Assembly: GCF_010093815.1 (NCBI RefSeq)
Contig: NW_022985553.1
Coordinates: forward strand, 1,274,133 to 1,338,132
Length of the DNA: 64,000 nucleotides
Reading direction: 5' to 3'
Source of the DNA: Pseudovirgaria hyperparasitica
Taxonomy: Eukaryota > Ascomycota > Dothideomycetes > Acrospermales > Acrospermaceae
Shown here piece by piece: positions 1 through 12,103 of the stretch (position 1 is its first letter; every line of letters begins with the position of its first letter). The translations under genes were made by a program, and so were the position numbers. The notes below the pieces were generated by a model. That model was not told where the DNA came from and made no database searches. It saw only the letters and a program-made list of their open reading frames with translations.

Positions 1-2135
1 CATTCCTCAGGTTCGCTTCTAAATCGACTGCGCCGCTTTGCAACATACACCCCTCTCCCAGCCCTGCTCTCGTGTCTGCAATGCCATTCGCCGTTCGGCT
101 TCAGATTAACATAAGACCGACACTAGCACAGCCCACATTCTCCTCAGCTCAGACCACCGATCCAGACGTATGGGACGTCACACGCGTCTTAGCTAATGAG
201 TTCGGAAGTTTCGGATGCAGATGCAAACGGTGGAGTTTTTGGTGGAGGTGTTGAAGAAAATACGGACAGGGGATCCAGAGGTCGGAAGAGGTTGGTGAAG
301 AGTCTAGAACGGATTGGCAATTAGAGAGGTAGTTAGGGCTGTGAAGAGAGGGAAAGTAAAGCGATTATGGGAGAGGAGTAGCTTTGGATATGCAGGGTAA
401 TCTTTGTAGGAGCGGCAATTGATGCAGACTTGGTGGGCTGATACATACTGTGCTTCGGTTTGAAGACCTTAATATGTATTGAATTGTCATTTTGTTGATA
501 GCTATTCATATTCTTCCGTTCAGTTATACTTAGATCATGTTCGATCGGAGAACCATTATAATCCTCCTGACATCAGTCAAAACACCCACTGTTTCACAGA
601 ACGAAGGCTCAATTCTTCAGGCAACTTCTGCGAAGTTGTGAGACGTGCCCTGCAGGGATCCGTGTGGGGTAAGTAGTGCCCAACTAATCTGAGTGATAGT
701 ATGATAGACCTTGGCTGTGACGGAGTCCAATAATCGATCTCCGTCTGGTCACGAGATTTTCCACAGGCTAAAATGATAAGCCAGCAGTTCTTGGCCCGCG
801 AATATGTGCGCGATCCCAGCTCTTCCAACAATACCTGCATCTTGAAGCAGGGCAGTCCTTTCCTGGAGAGCCGTGGATGTATTCTGAGTATCATTCGGTC
901 CACATCAAAGTATTGAATGGTCGTCGCGTACTCGGTAAACTCGTTGACGGTTTCCATGCCCACCGGAGCTATCGTGACGCTATTCACGCCAAAGTCTAAC
1001 GTCGGATTCGCATGGATGCGGAGTCTGGAATCGCGGGGAAAAACTGGGGCAAAGTTAGGCCCAACGGCTTGTGTGGAGCAGCGATCCCGGACACGTTCAC
1101 TTGGCGGCGCCACTGCCGCTTCCGGGATCCCCGAACTGCGCTAGATGCCACCGGCTTGAACGTTGCGATAGTCTCTGGGATGCACCGATACAATGGCTGA
1201 TCTCTGTCAAAGTGTTCAATATGTGGGGATAGGCCACTGTGGGTGTATTTACTAGAACATATTCGATTGTTTGTTTATACATGATCGTCTACTATACATT
1301 TTGGAACAAATTGAATATACGAGAAGTACGGTGTTCGAGAAAAGGGCTCTGTTCAGGGAGCTCTGGGCTTTATTCCAGCTCATCCTAGACCATGTAGGTA
1401 GGCATACAAGAGCCTTGAGCAACTCTTACTTGCGGGGTATTGACGTGGTTCAGAGTATACAATTGGTCCCTGTTCGGATAAATATACCAAAAACCTGGCC
1501 GTTAGATGAGTTAGAGACCTAGATCCCAGAATACTGCATCTACAAACACGGGACAGACCTCCCGCATCGCTGAGTGGTGATGGCTGTGCCAAGGAGGTGT
1601 TGAATTTGTTTCGAGACCAAATAGACAATCGCGTACTATTTCAGCAATGTAATATTGAACTTCTTCAAGGAATTATATCGGGAGTCATAGTACGTTGACC
1701 TGCGACGATTGATCTCCGATTATACCCAAGTAGCAGTCAAAATTGAAAGGAAACAACAACAATGTTTGAACACATCGCTGGATTGTCCCCTGCTAGTGGG
1801 CCCGGTTTCGGCAACGATTCGAGGACTTAATTTTACACATCGGATCAGGCCCTGCTATGTAACGTGATTCGGTTGGACTCTGATGAAGCTCATCCTTGCT
1901 TCACACCTCCCCGCAACAAAATCAGCATGCAGCCTGTACTGAAATGGAAATGCTCCATGTAACCGGAGCGATCACCTCGAGCGGGGTCAAAGGAGCATAG
2001 TCCGCCGGGACAGCTTATATAAATTGACAGCCCTGTCCGGTTTCTGTGGGACAAAGGCATGCAACTTTTCTTGCTTGCTGAGCAACACTCGGTTCACTGT
2101 TCAACCAAGCTGCCACCTCTGAAGAACAGGGCACT
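1..2135. other. Left flank, no supported gene
   Basis: No complete gene is recognised. The longest reading frame is on the minus strand at 577-1113 (178 codons). Its outer end has no ATG and I recognise no domain, so it is more likely chance or a relic. The last 150 bases before 2136 must hold the promoter and 5' leader of the alcohol oxidase gene; a TATA-like tataaa sits near 2016. Confidence 0.5.
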
Positions 2136-4475
2136 ATGACTATCCCAGACGAAGTCGACATCATCGTATGTGGTGGAGGATCTTGTGGGTATGTACTCTC
2201 ACCATCCTGTCGATGATTATAGCCAATCAGAAAATCGCAGTTGCGTGGTCGCTGGCCGACTGGCCAACTTGGACCACAAGCTCCAGGTCTTGCTGATCGA
2301 AGCTGGTGAGAGTAACTTGAACAATCCATGGTACGTCCTTATCTGACAACCCTGTCGGACAACTCGATAACTGTACTCACACATCTCAGGGTATTCCGTC
2401 CTGGTATCTTCCCGCGTAACATGAAGCTGGATAGCAAAACGGCATCGTTCTACTACTCCCGCCCGTCGGAGTGGCTCAATGGTCGTCGTGCCATCGTACC
2501 AGCTGCCCATATTTTGGGAGGAGGCTCCAGCATCAATTTCATGGTAATGAAGATCAATCAGCCACAAACATAGTACTGACATACCCAGATGTACACCAGA
2601 GCATCCGCTTCGGACTACGACGACTTCCAGGCGAAGGGCTGGACCACCAAAGAGCTGCTACCTCTCATGAAGAAGCATGAAACATATCAACGTGCATCGC
2701 AGAATCGTGACATCCACGGTTTCGACGGCCCCATTAAGGTCTCCTTCGGCAATTATACCTATCCAATCATGCAGGACTTCTTGCGCGCCTCGGAATCTCA
2801 AGGCATTCCCGTAACCGATGACCTTCAAGATCTTGTCACTGGCCATGGTGCCGAGCATTGGTTGAAATGGATCAATAGGTAGAAGTCTCGCTCTCCTTGA
2901 CCTAGTGGTGGACTGACAGTTGTGAAGGGACACTGGTCGAAGGTCAGACTCCGCCCATGCATATATCCACAGCACGCGTTCGGTCTATGAAAACTTGCAC
3001 CTTGCGTGCAACACCAAGGTTGAGAAGGTCATTCTCGAAGGCAATCGCGCTGTCGCTGTACAGACAGTGCCCACAAAGCCACTCCATCCCCAGGAGAACA
3101 AGACAAAGGTGTACAGAGCCCGGAAGCAGATAATTGTCAGTGGCGGAACTCTAAGCTCCCCATTGATCCTTCAGCGATCTGGAATCGGTACGTCCGTCGT
3201 TTTTCGATAGTTTTCGATGCTGAAAGTTCCAGGTGACCCGGAGAAGCTCCGCAGAGCTGGTGTCAAACCACTTGTTGACCTGCCAGGCGTCGGCCTCAAT
3301 TTCCAGGGTACGTGAAGATGCTATTTTGAAGCACAACAGAAGCTGATGATGCAGATCACTACCTCACCTTTGCACCCTACAGAGCTAAGCCACACATCGA
3401 GTCGGCAGATGATTTCCTTCGTGGGGATCCAGAAGTCCAGAAGCGGGTCTTCGACCAGTGGAACATTAATGGAACAGGACCTTTGGCGACCAATGGCATC
3501 GAAGCCGGTGTAAAGATTCGTCCTACTGAAGAGGAATTGAAAACGATGGACAAATGGCCATGCAGTGAGTTCAGCAAGGCGGGATGGGATTACTTCAAAG
3601 ACAAACCGGACAAGCCGGTCATGCATTACAGTGTTATAGCCTCATTCTTTGGCGACCACATGACGATCCCACCAGGCAAGTACTTCACCATGTTCCACTT
3701 CCTCGAGTATCCGTTCTCTCGTGGATCCACTCATATTCAATCGCCGAATCCGTACGAAACGCCGGACTTTGACGCTGGATTCATGAATGACGCACGTGAT
3801 ATGGCGCCAATGGTTTGGGGATACATCAAGTCTCGTGAGACAGCGAGGCGCATGGACGCGTACGCCGGTGAGGTGACCAGCCATCATCCTATCTTCCGAT
3901 ACGATTCAAAGGCGCGTGCGATGGATATGGACGTCGCAACCACAAATGCCTACGCCGGTCCGAACCATATCACGGCGAACATCCAGCATGGTAAGTCACG
4001 GCCACAGACGGAGAGATCTTGGCTAACAAGAAAAGGTTCCTGGACGGAAAGAGTCGAAGCAGGAAAGACACCCGACAAGGCCTTCCTCAACTCTAATCAG
4101 CAAGAAGTACAGTATGATCTCGACTATACGAACGAGGACATTCGTGCGATCGAAGAATGGGTCAAGCACCACGTCGAGACAACCTGGCACAGCTTGGGCA
4201 CGTGCTCTATGGCCCCGAAGAATGGCAATTCGATTGTCAAGCATGGTGTGCTTGATGAGAGATTGAATGTTCATGGCGTGAAGGGCCTTAAGGTCGCCGA
4301 TTTGTCAATCTGCCCGGACAATGTTGGCTGTAACACGTATTCGACGGCATTGCTGATTGGAGAGAAGTGTGCCATGCTGACCGCTGAAGATCTCGGATAC
4401 TCTGGGAGTGCTCTGGATATGAGAGTACCTAACTACCACGCTCCAAGAGAGATCGCGGGTCTGTCCAGGCTATAG
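2136..4475 (+). CDS. Alcohol (methanol) oxidase, GMC flavoprotein with PTS1
   Basis: FAD-dependent alcohol oxidase that turns short primary alcohols and O2 into aldehyde and H2O2, probably in peroxisomes. Eight exons fit: 2136-2188, 2241-2330, 2390-2543, 2589-2878, 2928-3187, 3233-3307, 3355-3990, 4036-4475, giving 665 residues, the usual length of yeast methanol oxidases. The N-terminus carries the dinucleotide-binding motif CGGGSCG (about residues 13-19), followed by GMC signatures such as GGGSSINFM. Near the C-terminus WHSLGTCSM and DNVGCNTY place the expected catalytic His571 and Asn619, matching the His/Asn pair known in Pichia AOX. The protein ends in SRL, a canonical peroxisomal PTS1. 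All introns are short GT-AG. The start ATG is the first in frame and leads straight into the FAD strand. The nearest gene downstream, at 4944, is unrelated. Only the physiological substrate is uncertain. Confidence 0.95.
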
Positions 4476-4943
4476 TTTTCTTTCGCCATTTAACGCGAGA
4501 TGACCGCAGGGCTCATTATAATGTTAATGGAGCTATGTATTGACAGAGGGTTGGATTACTGAGTGATTATAGCTGTACTTAATTGACAATGAAATGATGA
4601 TCAATCGTGCCTGTCGAATGAATGAATAGATGCGAAGAGAGAAAGTTGATGCTGCCACAAAGGCCGTGGTTGATGGCGACGATACTGTGGCTGACTCTGT
4701 GGTACTCAGTGTCAAGCGCGCCTGCACAGCCACATTCGTGCCTCAGGCAGCAGCTCTAATGATGTCATGGTTTCTCCTTACAAACATGCCGAACCTTGGT
4801 TGTGGAACGCCACAATGCTCGTGTGCCGTGCGCTCACCAGGTTTTCTATTACCTCAACGCATATGCCGCTGGCCATATCTTCTCTGCTGTGACACCTGGG
4901 CAGGCTGGTCTCTTCCAACTCTCCCTGTTTCCCTTCATTCGCC
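4476..4943. other. Intergenic, 3' UTR and promoter
   Basis: This 468-bp spacer holds the 3' end of the alcohol oxidase transcript and the promoter of the App1-like gene. A forward open frame (4630-4989) overlaps the start of the next gene in another frame and resembles no protein I know. Confidence 0.5.
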
Positions 4944-6632
4944 ATGTTGTGCAACAGTCGCTACTTTCTGCTCATCGCCGCAGCATTAGCTGGTCGTCTA
5001 GCTGTAGCTTCGCCAGTTCCTGAACCTACTGCTGTACCAAATCCAGTGGCCGTGCCAGAGCCAGCAATTACTCCAGCAGACTTCAATCCTCGTATTTATG
5101 GACAATATGGAGCGCGATATGGGAAGGCTTACCGTCGAAATATCATCAGTGATGCAGCAGGGTTCTTCACGGATATAGAGTCTGCTCTTGGAAACATTCC
5201 ATCATATGTCATTTCAGGTGTGTCGCTCTCGCAGTATCCACAACGCGGTCTAATTGTGTTCCTACTAGGCATTCCAGAGTTCTTCCAGAATTTCCCGACT
5301 GGAGATGCCGTGCTCAGCTCACTGGGAATCGATGAGAGCCAGCTCGACGCGTATCCTACAGAGGTCCTGAACATACCTCCCTATGCCAATTGGACAGATC
5401 AGGGCTGGAATGTTCGTTTCCACGGAAATGTATACAAGCAGCCCAACATATCGCAAGAGAAGCTTGATGACTTGGCTAATGTCTTTCTGATTGGGACGGA
5501 CATCTCCGATCTGCCAGACGAGCAGAAGGCCAACGCAAGAAACTTGACAGCGTCAATCTTCATTGTCCAGCAAAGCGACCAGAATGTCTCTTTCTATCTC
5601 GAGCCTGCGCCGAGCGCTGGTGGAGACGGCGAGCCCGGTGGCGGCGGTGCTGTCACGCCTGGTGGGGGATCCCAGAATGTTTCATTCCCATATGAGACCA
5701 CGGCCCAAGGCGATTTCGACTCTTTCGTGGTGATTCAGAACGTTTCTGGGAGCGGTCTTATGGGTGGCAACGAGACGGAACAGATTCAACGTCTAAATGT
5801 TTACACCGACGGCACCTTGTCAGGAAACGCTACTGCGTATCTCGTTCCGCCGACGGGTCTAACCTTCATCAGTGACATCGATGATATCCTTCGTGTTACT
5901 AAAATCTACGACCCAAAGGAAGGATTGCTCAATTCCTTTGCACGTGACTTTACGCCTTGGATGAATATGCCTTCGATCTATGCTAACTGGTCAGAAAGCA
6001 TACCGAATGGTCATTTCCACTATTTAACCACAACTCCAGTGAGTATCTCCATAACAACAGAAGAGTAATCTCTTACTCGTTTATAGGAACAAGCGACGCG
6101 TAACTATATGGACTTCATCTACAAGACCTACCCTGGGGGTAGCTTTGACACGCGCCCCCTCAACTTCTCAGACGTGAGCGCCACCTTGTCTATACGCAAG
6201 TTCCTCTTAGATAAGGTCTTTGCCACTTTCCCCGAACGAAAGTTCGTCCTAGTCGCCGACACGTCAAATAGCGACGTGATGAAAGCGTACCCTGAATTGG
6301 CCCACAGTCATCCGAATCAAGTGCAATGTATCTTCCTGCGCAACACATCATCAACGGACGACTCGGACAAGTTCCCCTACGACACCTCCGGATTCGAAGG
6401 ACTGAATCAACAGATGTACATGTTCTTCAACGTTCCAGATGACTTGTCGAATCTTGATATCGAGAACGGCCAGTGCTACAATGCAAGCATAGCACAGAAC
6501 GTCACTTTCGGCTATCAAGACGAAGCGCTAGGTATTCATGGCGATGACGATGGTGCAGCAGGTCGTGTCGGTAGTAGTGCGACGTTTAGTCTTGTGGCTG
6601 CACTGGCCGTGGCATCTTGGCTACTTATTTAG
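4944..6632 (+). CDS. Secreted, probably GPI-anchored App1-like (DUF2183) phosphatase
   Basis: Two exons (4944-6038, 6087-6632) give 546 residues. The protein starts with a clear signal peptide (basic start, hydrophobic LLIAAALAG, cleavage near ASP) followed by a Pro/Val/Glu-rich stretch. SDIDDILRVTK (DIDD at about 311-314) fits the DxDxT-type catalytic motif of the App1 phosphatidate phosphatase domain (HAD-like), and the second exon continues the App1 fold (RKFVLVADTSNSDV). About ten N-glycosylation sequons and a Gly-rich insert near residues 225-245 suit an exported protein. The C-terminus ends in a hydrophobic tail after small residues (GSSATFSLVAALAVASWLLI), as in GPI-anchored proteins. 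Yeast App1 is a cytosolic actin-patch enzyme, so export is the unusual point; similar secreted versions occur in filamentous fungi. The true substrate outside the cell is unknown. The 48-nt intron is GT-AG. Confidence 0.85.
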
Positions 6633-8223
6633 ATATATGTTTAGATATATAAGCAATAATAAATCATCTCGGACGCTTGACTACATGTGCGTTACGCCTC
6701 TAATTATTCCAATTTGCGAACGTCTGCGCAAGCCTCCACGCACAACGTCTGGTCACGTCGGCTGCATGCAAATGGCGAACGGTGAACATGCGTCCCATGA
6801 ACTTGCGTAATTATGCCAACGAAGCCTCCTAATGTCCGACGGACCCAAACATCGGAAATACAAAGACATCCCAACCGTTTAGCCACGTCCCAAATCCCAA
6901 CGTCCTGGATGTTGAAGAACTCGCTCATCTATAAATCTACAGGTGCCCAAATGCCTATCCGGCATCGCCCTTCCGGCAACACCATTTTCTCCCAAGACCT
7001 CACCTACCTTGTACATCACAGAAACAAAAACAATGCGGGACTGTGACCGGTAGCTCGTCAAAAATATCGTCGTTGCGTCGATTCATGCATGAAGTGCTCA
7101 ACATATCTAGCTCGAGATCTCATGAGGCTTGAGATCGACCTATCGCTCGTAGAGTAATGCTTTAGCTTTGACTCAAGAGGAGTGCTGATTCTCTGGTTTC
7201 GTCTTCACATATGAGCATAGTATACCCAAGCTCCGTCCATATCTAGTATAGCAGACGAAATTCGCAGTATATTGATGCTCATACCACTGTCGTGACTGGC
7301 TAGATCTATTGGCTCTGCCAGACATACAACCCCTTCGTTCTCATGGCAAAGCCTGTGCTATTTCAGTCGTGTTCGAGCAGAAAGATCCGCTGTGGTATCA
7401 GTTAGTTGCTGAAAGAATGGCTTGTTTGAGATGTTATAGAGGATCTTGATGGCTTTTGCTACTGTTTTGTTTGAGTCTGGGTGGTAGCTAAGTGAGCGTA
7501 TGGAGGAATGGAGAGGGCTCAGGTGAAGGTTATGAAGACAGGATCATGCAGATTTTTGCGGTTGAGCTTATCATAATCGGTTGTTGACGGAGTAAGATGT
7601 TACAAGATCTGGACTGCCGGCGTACGTGACTCAGAGAACTCTATGAAGGATTAGACTAGAATATATGATTGGGAGGTCAAGGAGGTAGCCCGTTTGATGG
7701 TGTACCGTATACAAGGTATGGAGCTACGTCTCAGATATCAAGCATGGTCACCTTGAGAACATAGTCTTTAGTAGCTCATTCCTAGCATATCACTAGCATA
7801 TCATCACAGAAATGGCACAAAAGGTAAGTCTCTGCTCGTTGAGGAAAAGCACAGTGAGTTGCGATTTGAACATGGGCAGGACAGTGCTTCACATTCATTG
7901 CAAGCATAGCAGATATCATATTACGTGCAATGCTTCATTTGTGATATAGAACCATTCTAATTTCCATAAGTTGCCATAAGGGGGGAAGTCTTCCAATTTT
8001 GATGCCTACGCTTCTTTTCCGCTCATCTGCTTGACTCCTTGTTCAATTTGTATTGAAGATGACTGCATGACTAAATTTGCTAGTCTGCAAGGCAAGGTGA
8101 GTTATCCGCATTTTGCTTCTTCTTCCCTTTTTCCCGGCAATAGAGAGTATCTTCAGTGAAGGTATTGGTATTGTTTTGCAACCGGCATCGACTATTTTCA
8201 AGGATATGAGTGTCCCACTCCTC
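6633..8223. other. Intergenic, no supported gene
   Basis: About 1.6 kb with no frame I trust. Short frames near 6704-7061 lack known motifs. A short duplicated run (tagcatatcac) lies near 7786-7800. Confidence 0.5.
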
Positions 8224-9162
8224 TCACGAAATGTGATCGATCTTGGCCAGTTTGATCCTGTCATGCAATAGCGATATGGCAGACTTTCCATTGTCCTTTA
8301 TGGGTCTGTCTGACTCTATATCGGACGTCATCTCTTTCTGGTCGGTTATTTCTCCCTTTCGATTGTACTGTTCCGCCAGATAGTCTGCAAGTGCCGGATC
8401 AAAGCTTTCGAGCATTTTGAGATTGAAGCGTTGCCAATTATAACATTTTGCAGATGTTACCAGCCGGAATTCATCGTCAAGGCTCTCAGTAGAGTTGGGG
8501 GAGGAGTTGGGGGAGGAGTTGGCGATTCTGACTGTAACGCGCTTTGATAACAAGCCCGTGAGCTCGTACAGCCCCAGCTGTGGGCATTTCTTGCCGTCGA
8601 TACGAGGATCGTTGAACATTGCCTTTTTTGCTTCGATGTGGCAGTCTGTAACGAACCTATCTTTATGCAGGTAGAGCCCAATAGTGAGGGATTGCAGGGA
8701 TGGCATGTAAGGAATGATGCTGCTCACTTCCTCCAGTCTCAACCCTGGGACCCTGAGCCATAACTTGAGGTTCTTAATGTTGGCCAGCGATTCGAACCTA
8801 TTGCTTTTGGTGCTGCGGGCTTTCCATCTAGGGAGGCTGATGCGCCTAAGGGTCAAATCTGTAAAGGCAAACAGATTCTTCTGAAGAATTGGTAGAGCTT
8901 CCGAGTAGACTTCCCGACTGACAAGGAGGATCGCTATTTCAAAGTGATGTTCGTTGTTTACATCTACCTTGAGTGAATCTTGTTCCAACGACTTTCTTGG
9001 CTTGAAGTGATCTTTTAGAAAGACCGCGTCTTTGCTTGGTAACAAAAGGTATTCATATATCTCGTACTTTAGCTCCAACGCGAGCTTCTGAAAATTGAAT
9101 GTTTTCTGTGCGGGACGAGTTGCTGACACCATAAGAGGGGCCGGTGGCTTCAACGCCGTCAT
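8224..9162 (-). CDS. 2EXR/F-box-like fungal protein
   Basis: Single exon of 312 residues with an ATG at 9162. After a short lead it has the helix pattern FNFQKLALELKYEIYEYLL (about 22-40), which resembles the 2EXR or F-box-like opening found in large fungal families. A second conserved-looking run, ILLVSREVYSEALPIL, is the usual follow-up (in the family often VCRQIYXEA). The rest alternates hydrophobic and charged blocks like leucine-rich surface helices (NLKLWLRVPGLRL). A short in-frame duplication SPNSSPNS (near 8495-8520) comes from a tandem repeat ggggagga. Members are thought to be adaptor-like proteins; no function is established. Two relatives lie at 27170 and 30204. Confidence 0.75.
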   Translation of the reverse strand: MTALKPPAPLMVSATRPAQKTFNFQKLALELKYEIYEYLLLPSKDAVFLKDHFKPRKSLEQDSLKVDVNNEHHFEIAILLVSREVYSEALPILQKNLFAFTDLTLRRISLPRWKARSTKSNRFESLANIKNLKLWLRVPGLRLEEVSSIIPYMPSLQSLTIGLYLHKDRFVTDCHIEAKKAMFNDPRIDGKKCPQLGLYELTGLLSKRVTVRIANSSPNSSPNSTESLDDEFRLVTSAKCYNWQRFNLKMLESFDPALADYLAEQYNRKGEITDQKEMTSDIESDRPIKDNGKSAISLLHDRIKLAKIDHIS

Positions 9163-10555
9163 GGTCAGGCAGGTATGAGCTCGTAGCCAGTGTGGCGAGG
9201 GAGAAATTCAAGATGGGATGCAGCGATACGAAGTCTTTCGAGAAAACTCGACTCTACAAATGCTATCTAGCTATGAAAGCAAAATAGCACCTGCGTGTTC
9301 CAAGCGAGGCGGAGCTAGGCCTATCGCGAGAATTTATTTCGTTATAAATTCCATTAGAATAGCATTGAGACACCTATTCGTACGGACACTTTGTAAGTAA
9401 AGTGGGCTAAATGTGAACACATCTCTACGTTCACCATTGGGTGTGTACTTGTAGTAGCCGAATCAGGTACACACATGGCACAGTATGATATCCAGTGATT
9501 GATGTAACCGATCTGTGCCCAGTAGCTAGAACTACAACACTATTGGCCTTTTCATGTATGGGATCTGAAACCGTCCCAAGAGCCACCAAGCTGTGCATGG
9601 CAGGGAATTCTTCACTGTGCCCTCGGGTTTGTTCAAGCATGTCGGTAAAATTGATTGTCGAGTATGACAAATACATTGGCCTCGTCCATATTGGTAGCTT
9701 CATATATCGTTCGTTTTGGTAGAGGATAAGGCGTGAGCTGCACTAAGCAGTGTAAGCTCCATTACCATCCGAAATTTGTAGAATGTGATAGCTCCGAGAT
9801 CTGACCTTATTCCACACCTCGAGTTGACTTTGAGATCCCTATGCTTCTTTAAGTAAGCTGCTATTTTAACTTTACTCTAAGGTAGGCTGAAAGCTAGGAA
9901 TCTAACTTACATATCCTATACGGTATTTGGCTCCGAGGGTAGCAAGTGAAGGTCGCGGTCTAGCGTGTTGTCCGATTTGGTAATTTCGATGGTAAGTGGA
10001 GCTTGCAGATTGTCAAGCGTCCAATTGTGTTCACTGCTCCTTTGTTGACTGCGCCCTTGGAAGGGTCCAGCCTCATTTTCTCGGGTACAGGTATTTGGGT
10101 AGAGCACTATGTCTGTGACCCAAAGTCTCAAGTCAGCAGTTCGCAAATGAGGGCGCCATACCTAAACAGATATTCTGTACGACGTTTTAAGGTCACTTTC
10201 ATCCCCTTACCGGAAATAGTTTACCGCGTCTGATAGTTTGAGGTAACCAAGTAGATGACTTCCCCTGGTCTAGCAGAAAGCAGCCATGACTTACCTAGGC
10301 GCGAATTGGAGGGCCTGTATGCCGTTTTCTGTCATAACGCAGTAGCAATCATATACACGATTTTTTTTTTACAATTCATACGACGTCTGGAAGTTACTAA
10401 GGGACAAATAAGGTAGAAAGGCGTATGTAATGCTTTGAGTAGATCTCTACACAGAACAGGTAGACTTAATAGGCAAGAAAAAGCATTGAAGGATCTAGAA
10501 TTCCTGAAGTCTCATCACCACTTGTATTGTGTTTCAAACGTCCTTCCCTGACCCT
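9163..10555. other. Intergenic, AT-rich in part
   Basis: No convincing coding frame. Around 9800-9910 the DNA is TA-rich and resembles the decayed repeat at 28.5-29.9 kb in base use. A T9-10 run lies near 10361-10370. The segment includes the 3' side of the MFS gene and the promoter of the 2EXR gene. Confidence 0.45.
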
Positions 10556-12103
10556 TTACAACGTATACCGGAAACCTATATTCTCCAACTCCGTCTTATC
10601 CTGCATCCCCATCTCCATGCCCAACTTCTCCACCTCCTCCCTCGTCATACCCTTTTCCTCCGCCTCTCTATCCCTCGCCTTATTACTCCGCCACATATAC
10701 ACATACAGCACAATCACGCACAGCAACTTGACCACATACCCAACCAACATCGCAATATACGCCGAGTGATACCCCGGTTTCTCACTACTGCGAAACGTCT
10801 GCGGCCCAATGATATTCCCGACACAGTACCCGACAAACAACGTGCCCGCCGTAATCTGCTTCTTCGTCGACCCGGCCACATTACTACTCACCATCGTCAA
10901 ACTCATACTAAACCCCAACCCCTGAAAATAGCACAACCAGACCGCCACAAGCCTGCCCCATTTGTTGCCATCTGGCAGTCCTACAAGTAACCCAGCACCC
11001 AGGATACAAATCGAGTTCGCCACCACCATAGCCACACACCGCGTATTCGGGAAGTGTGAACACACGACCCCGCCCACAATCAGACTCAAAAACTGCACCA
11101 CGCCGCCCGGAATCTGCAGATACTGCGTGCCCAGCGTGTCGAAGCCGAAGCTACCAATGATAATGGACGTGAAGCTCGTCAGCGCCGCATTCGGCACCTG
11201 TGCGCCCACCGCCATGACGAAGAGTAGCCACGTCTTCGGGTCGGCGAACGTCGCGAGTGCCTGCTCGCGCTTGAACACGCTATTCTTGACGCCCTGGCGA
11301 TTGCCCGCGACGCGAGCGACCGCGATGCTGCGCTCTGCGGGCGTGAGATGTGGGGCGCGCGACGGCAGATCGGGGAGGAAGAGCAAGGTTGCAACACCCT
11401 GAGTGACGGACAGGGCGCCGAAGATGAGGAAGATGTAGGACCAGCGCGGGAGGCCGGTGGAGATGTGGCCGACGGCGTAGCCGATGAGGCCGCCGAACAT
11501 TGTCGCGATGCCGTTTGTGCAGTAGTAAGTTTCGAGGCGGAGGGGTTGCTCGGCGGCGGTGTACCACATGCTCATGATGAGGACGAAGCCTGGGTTGACG
11601 GCGGCTTCGAGGGCGCCGAGGAGGAAGCGGTTTGTGGCGATGCCGGCGAAGGAGGTGCATGCGGGGGTGGTGATGAGGATGATGCCCCAGCCCAGGGTTG
11701 TGGCGCCGAGGAATTTGGCGATGGGCAGGCGTTGGAGGGCGTAGCCGGAGGGGTATTGGGCGAAGAGGTAGCCGAAGTAGAAGATGGAGGAGAGCCAGGA
11801 GAAGTCTTGGCCTTTGAGATGGAGGTCTGTTTGGAGGTTGTAGGCGGATGCATAGTTGATGCCGTTTTTGTCGAGGTATTGGAGGAGGTAGGTGAAGACG
11901 AGGATGGGCAGGATACGGCGATCGATTTTGCGGAGGACGCGTTTGGATTCGGTTGCGGAGATGTCTTCGGGAGCGGAGGAGCGGTAGACTTGGTAGCTCT
12001 CGTCGATGTTGGGGTTGGAAGAGGTGGATGATGAGGAGGTGATAGGAGTGTCGCGCTCGTGTGGGCTGGACGGGCTGGCGGATTTCTCATTGATGGCGGC
12101 CAT
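10556..12103 (-). CDS. MFS transporter, Dal5/allantoate permease type
   Basis: Single exon of 515 residues. The ATG at 12103 (MAAINEKS) has an A at -3 and G at +4; an upstream extension to 12148 would need a TTG start. The N-terminal tail is Ser-rich and cytosolic. It leads into RKIDRRILPILVFTYLLQYLDKN, cut here as RKIDRRILP and TYLLQYLDK, the hallmark first helix of the anion:cation symporter (Dal5) family. About twelve hydrophobic helices follow, with a central cytosolic loop near residues 240-290 and a charged C-terminal tail. Members import allantoate, ureidosuccinate, dipeptides, nicotinate or related carboxylates at the plasma membrane; the substrate cannot be told from sequence. The S58 peptidase gene is the next gene upstream on the same strand. 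Codons in the first half of the coding strand mostly end in C and the last 100 codons often in G. Confidence 0.9.
   Translation of the reverse strand: MAAINEKSASPSSPHERDTPITSSSSTSSNPNIDESYQVYRSSAPEDISATESKRVLRKIDRRILPILVFTYLLQYLDKNGINYASAYNLQTDLHLKGQDFSWLSSIFYFGYLFAQYPSGYALQRLPIAKFLGATTLGWGIILITTPACTSFAGIATNRFLLGALEAAVNPGFVLIMSMWYTAAEQPLRLETYYCTNGIATMFGGLIGYAVGHISTGLPRWSYIFLIFGALSVTQGVATLLFLPDLPSRAPHLTPAERSIAVARVAGNRQGVKNSVFKREQALATFADPKTWLLFVMAVGAQVPNAALTSFTSIIIGSFGFDTLGTQYLQIPGGVVQFLSLIVGGVVCSHFPNTRCVAMVVANSICILGAGLLVGLPDGNKWGRLVAVWLCYFQGLGFSMSLTMVSSNVAGSTKKQITAGTLFVGYCVGNIIGPQTFRSSEKPGYHSAYIAMLVGYVVKLLCVIVLYVYMWRSNKARDREAEEKGMTREEVEKLGMEMGMQDKTELENIGFRYTL

Noticed and set aside
11348-12031. 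Gly/Glu-rich 227-codon plus-strand frame
   Set aside because: Opposite strand of the MFS gene; composition effect.
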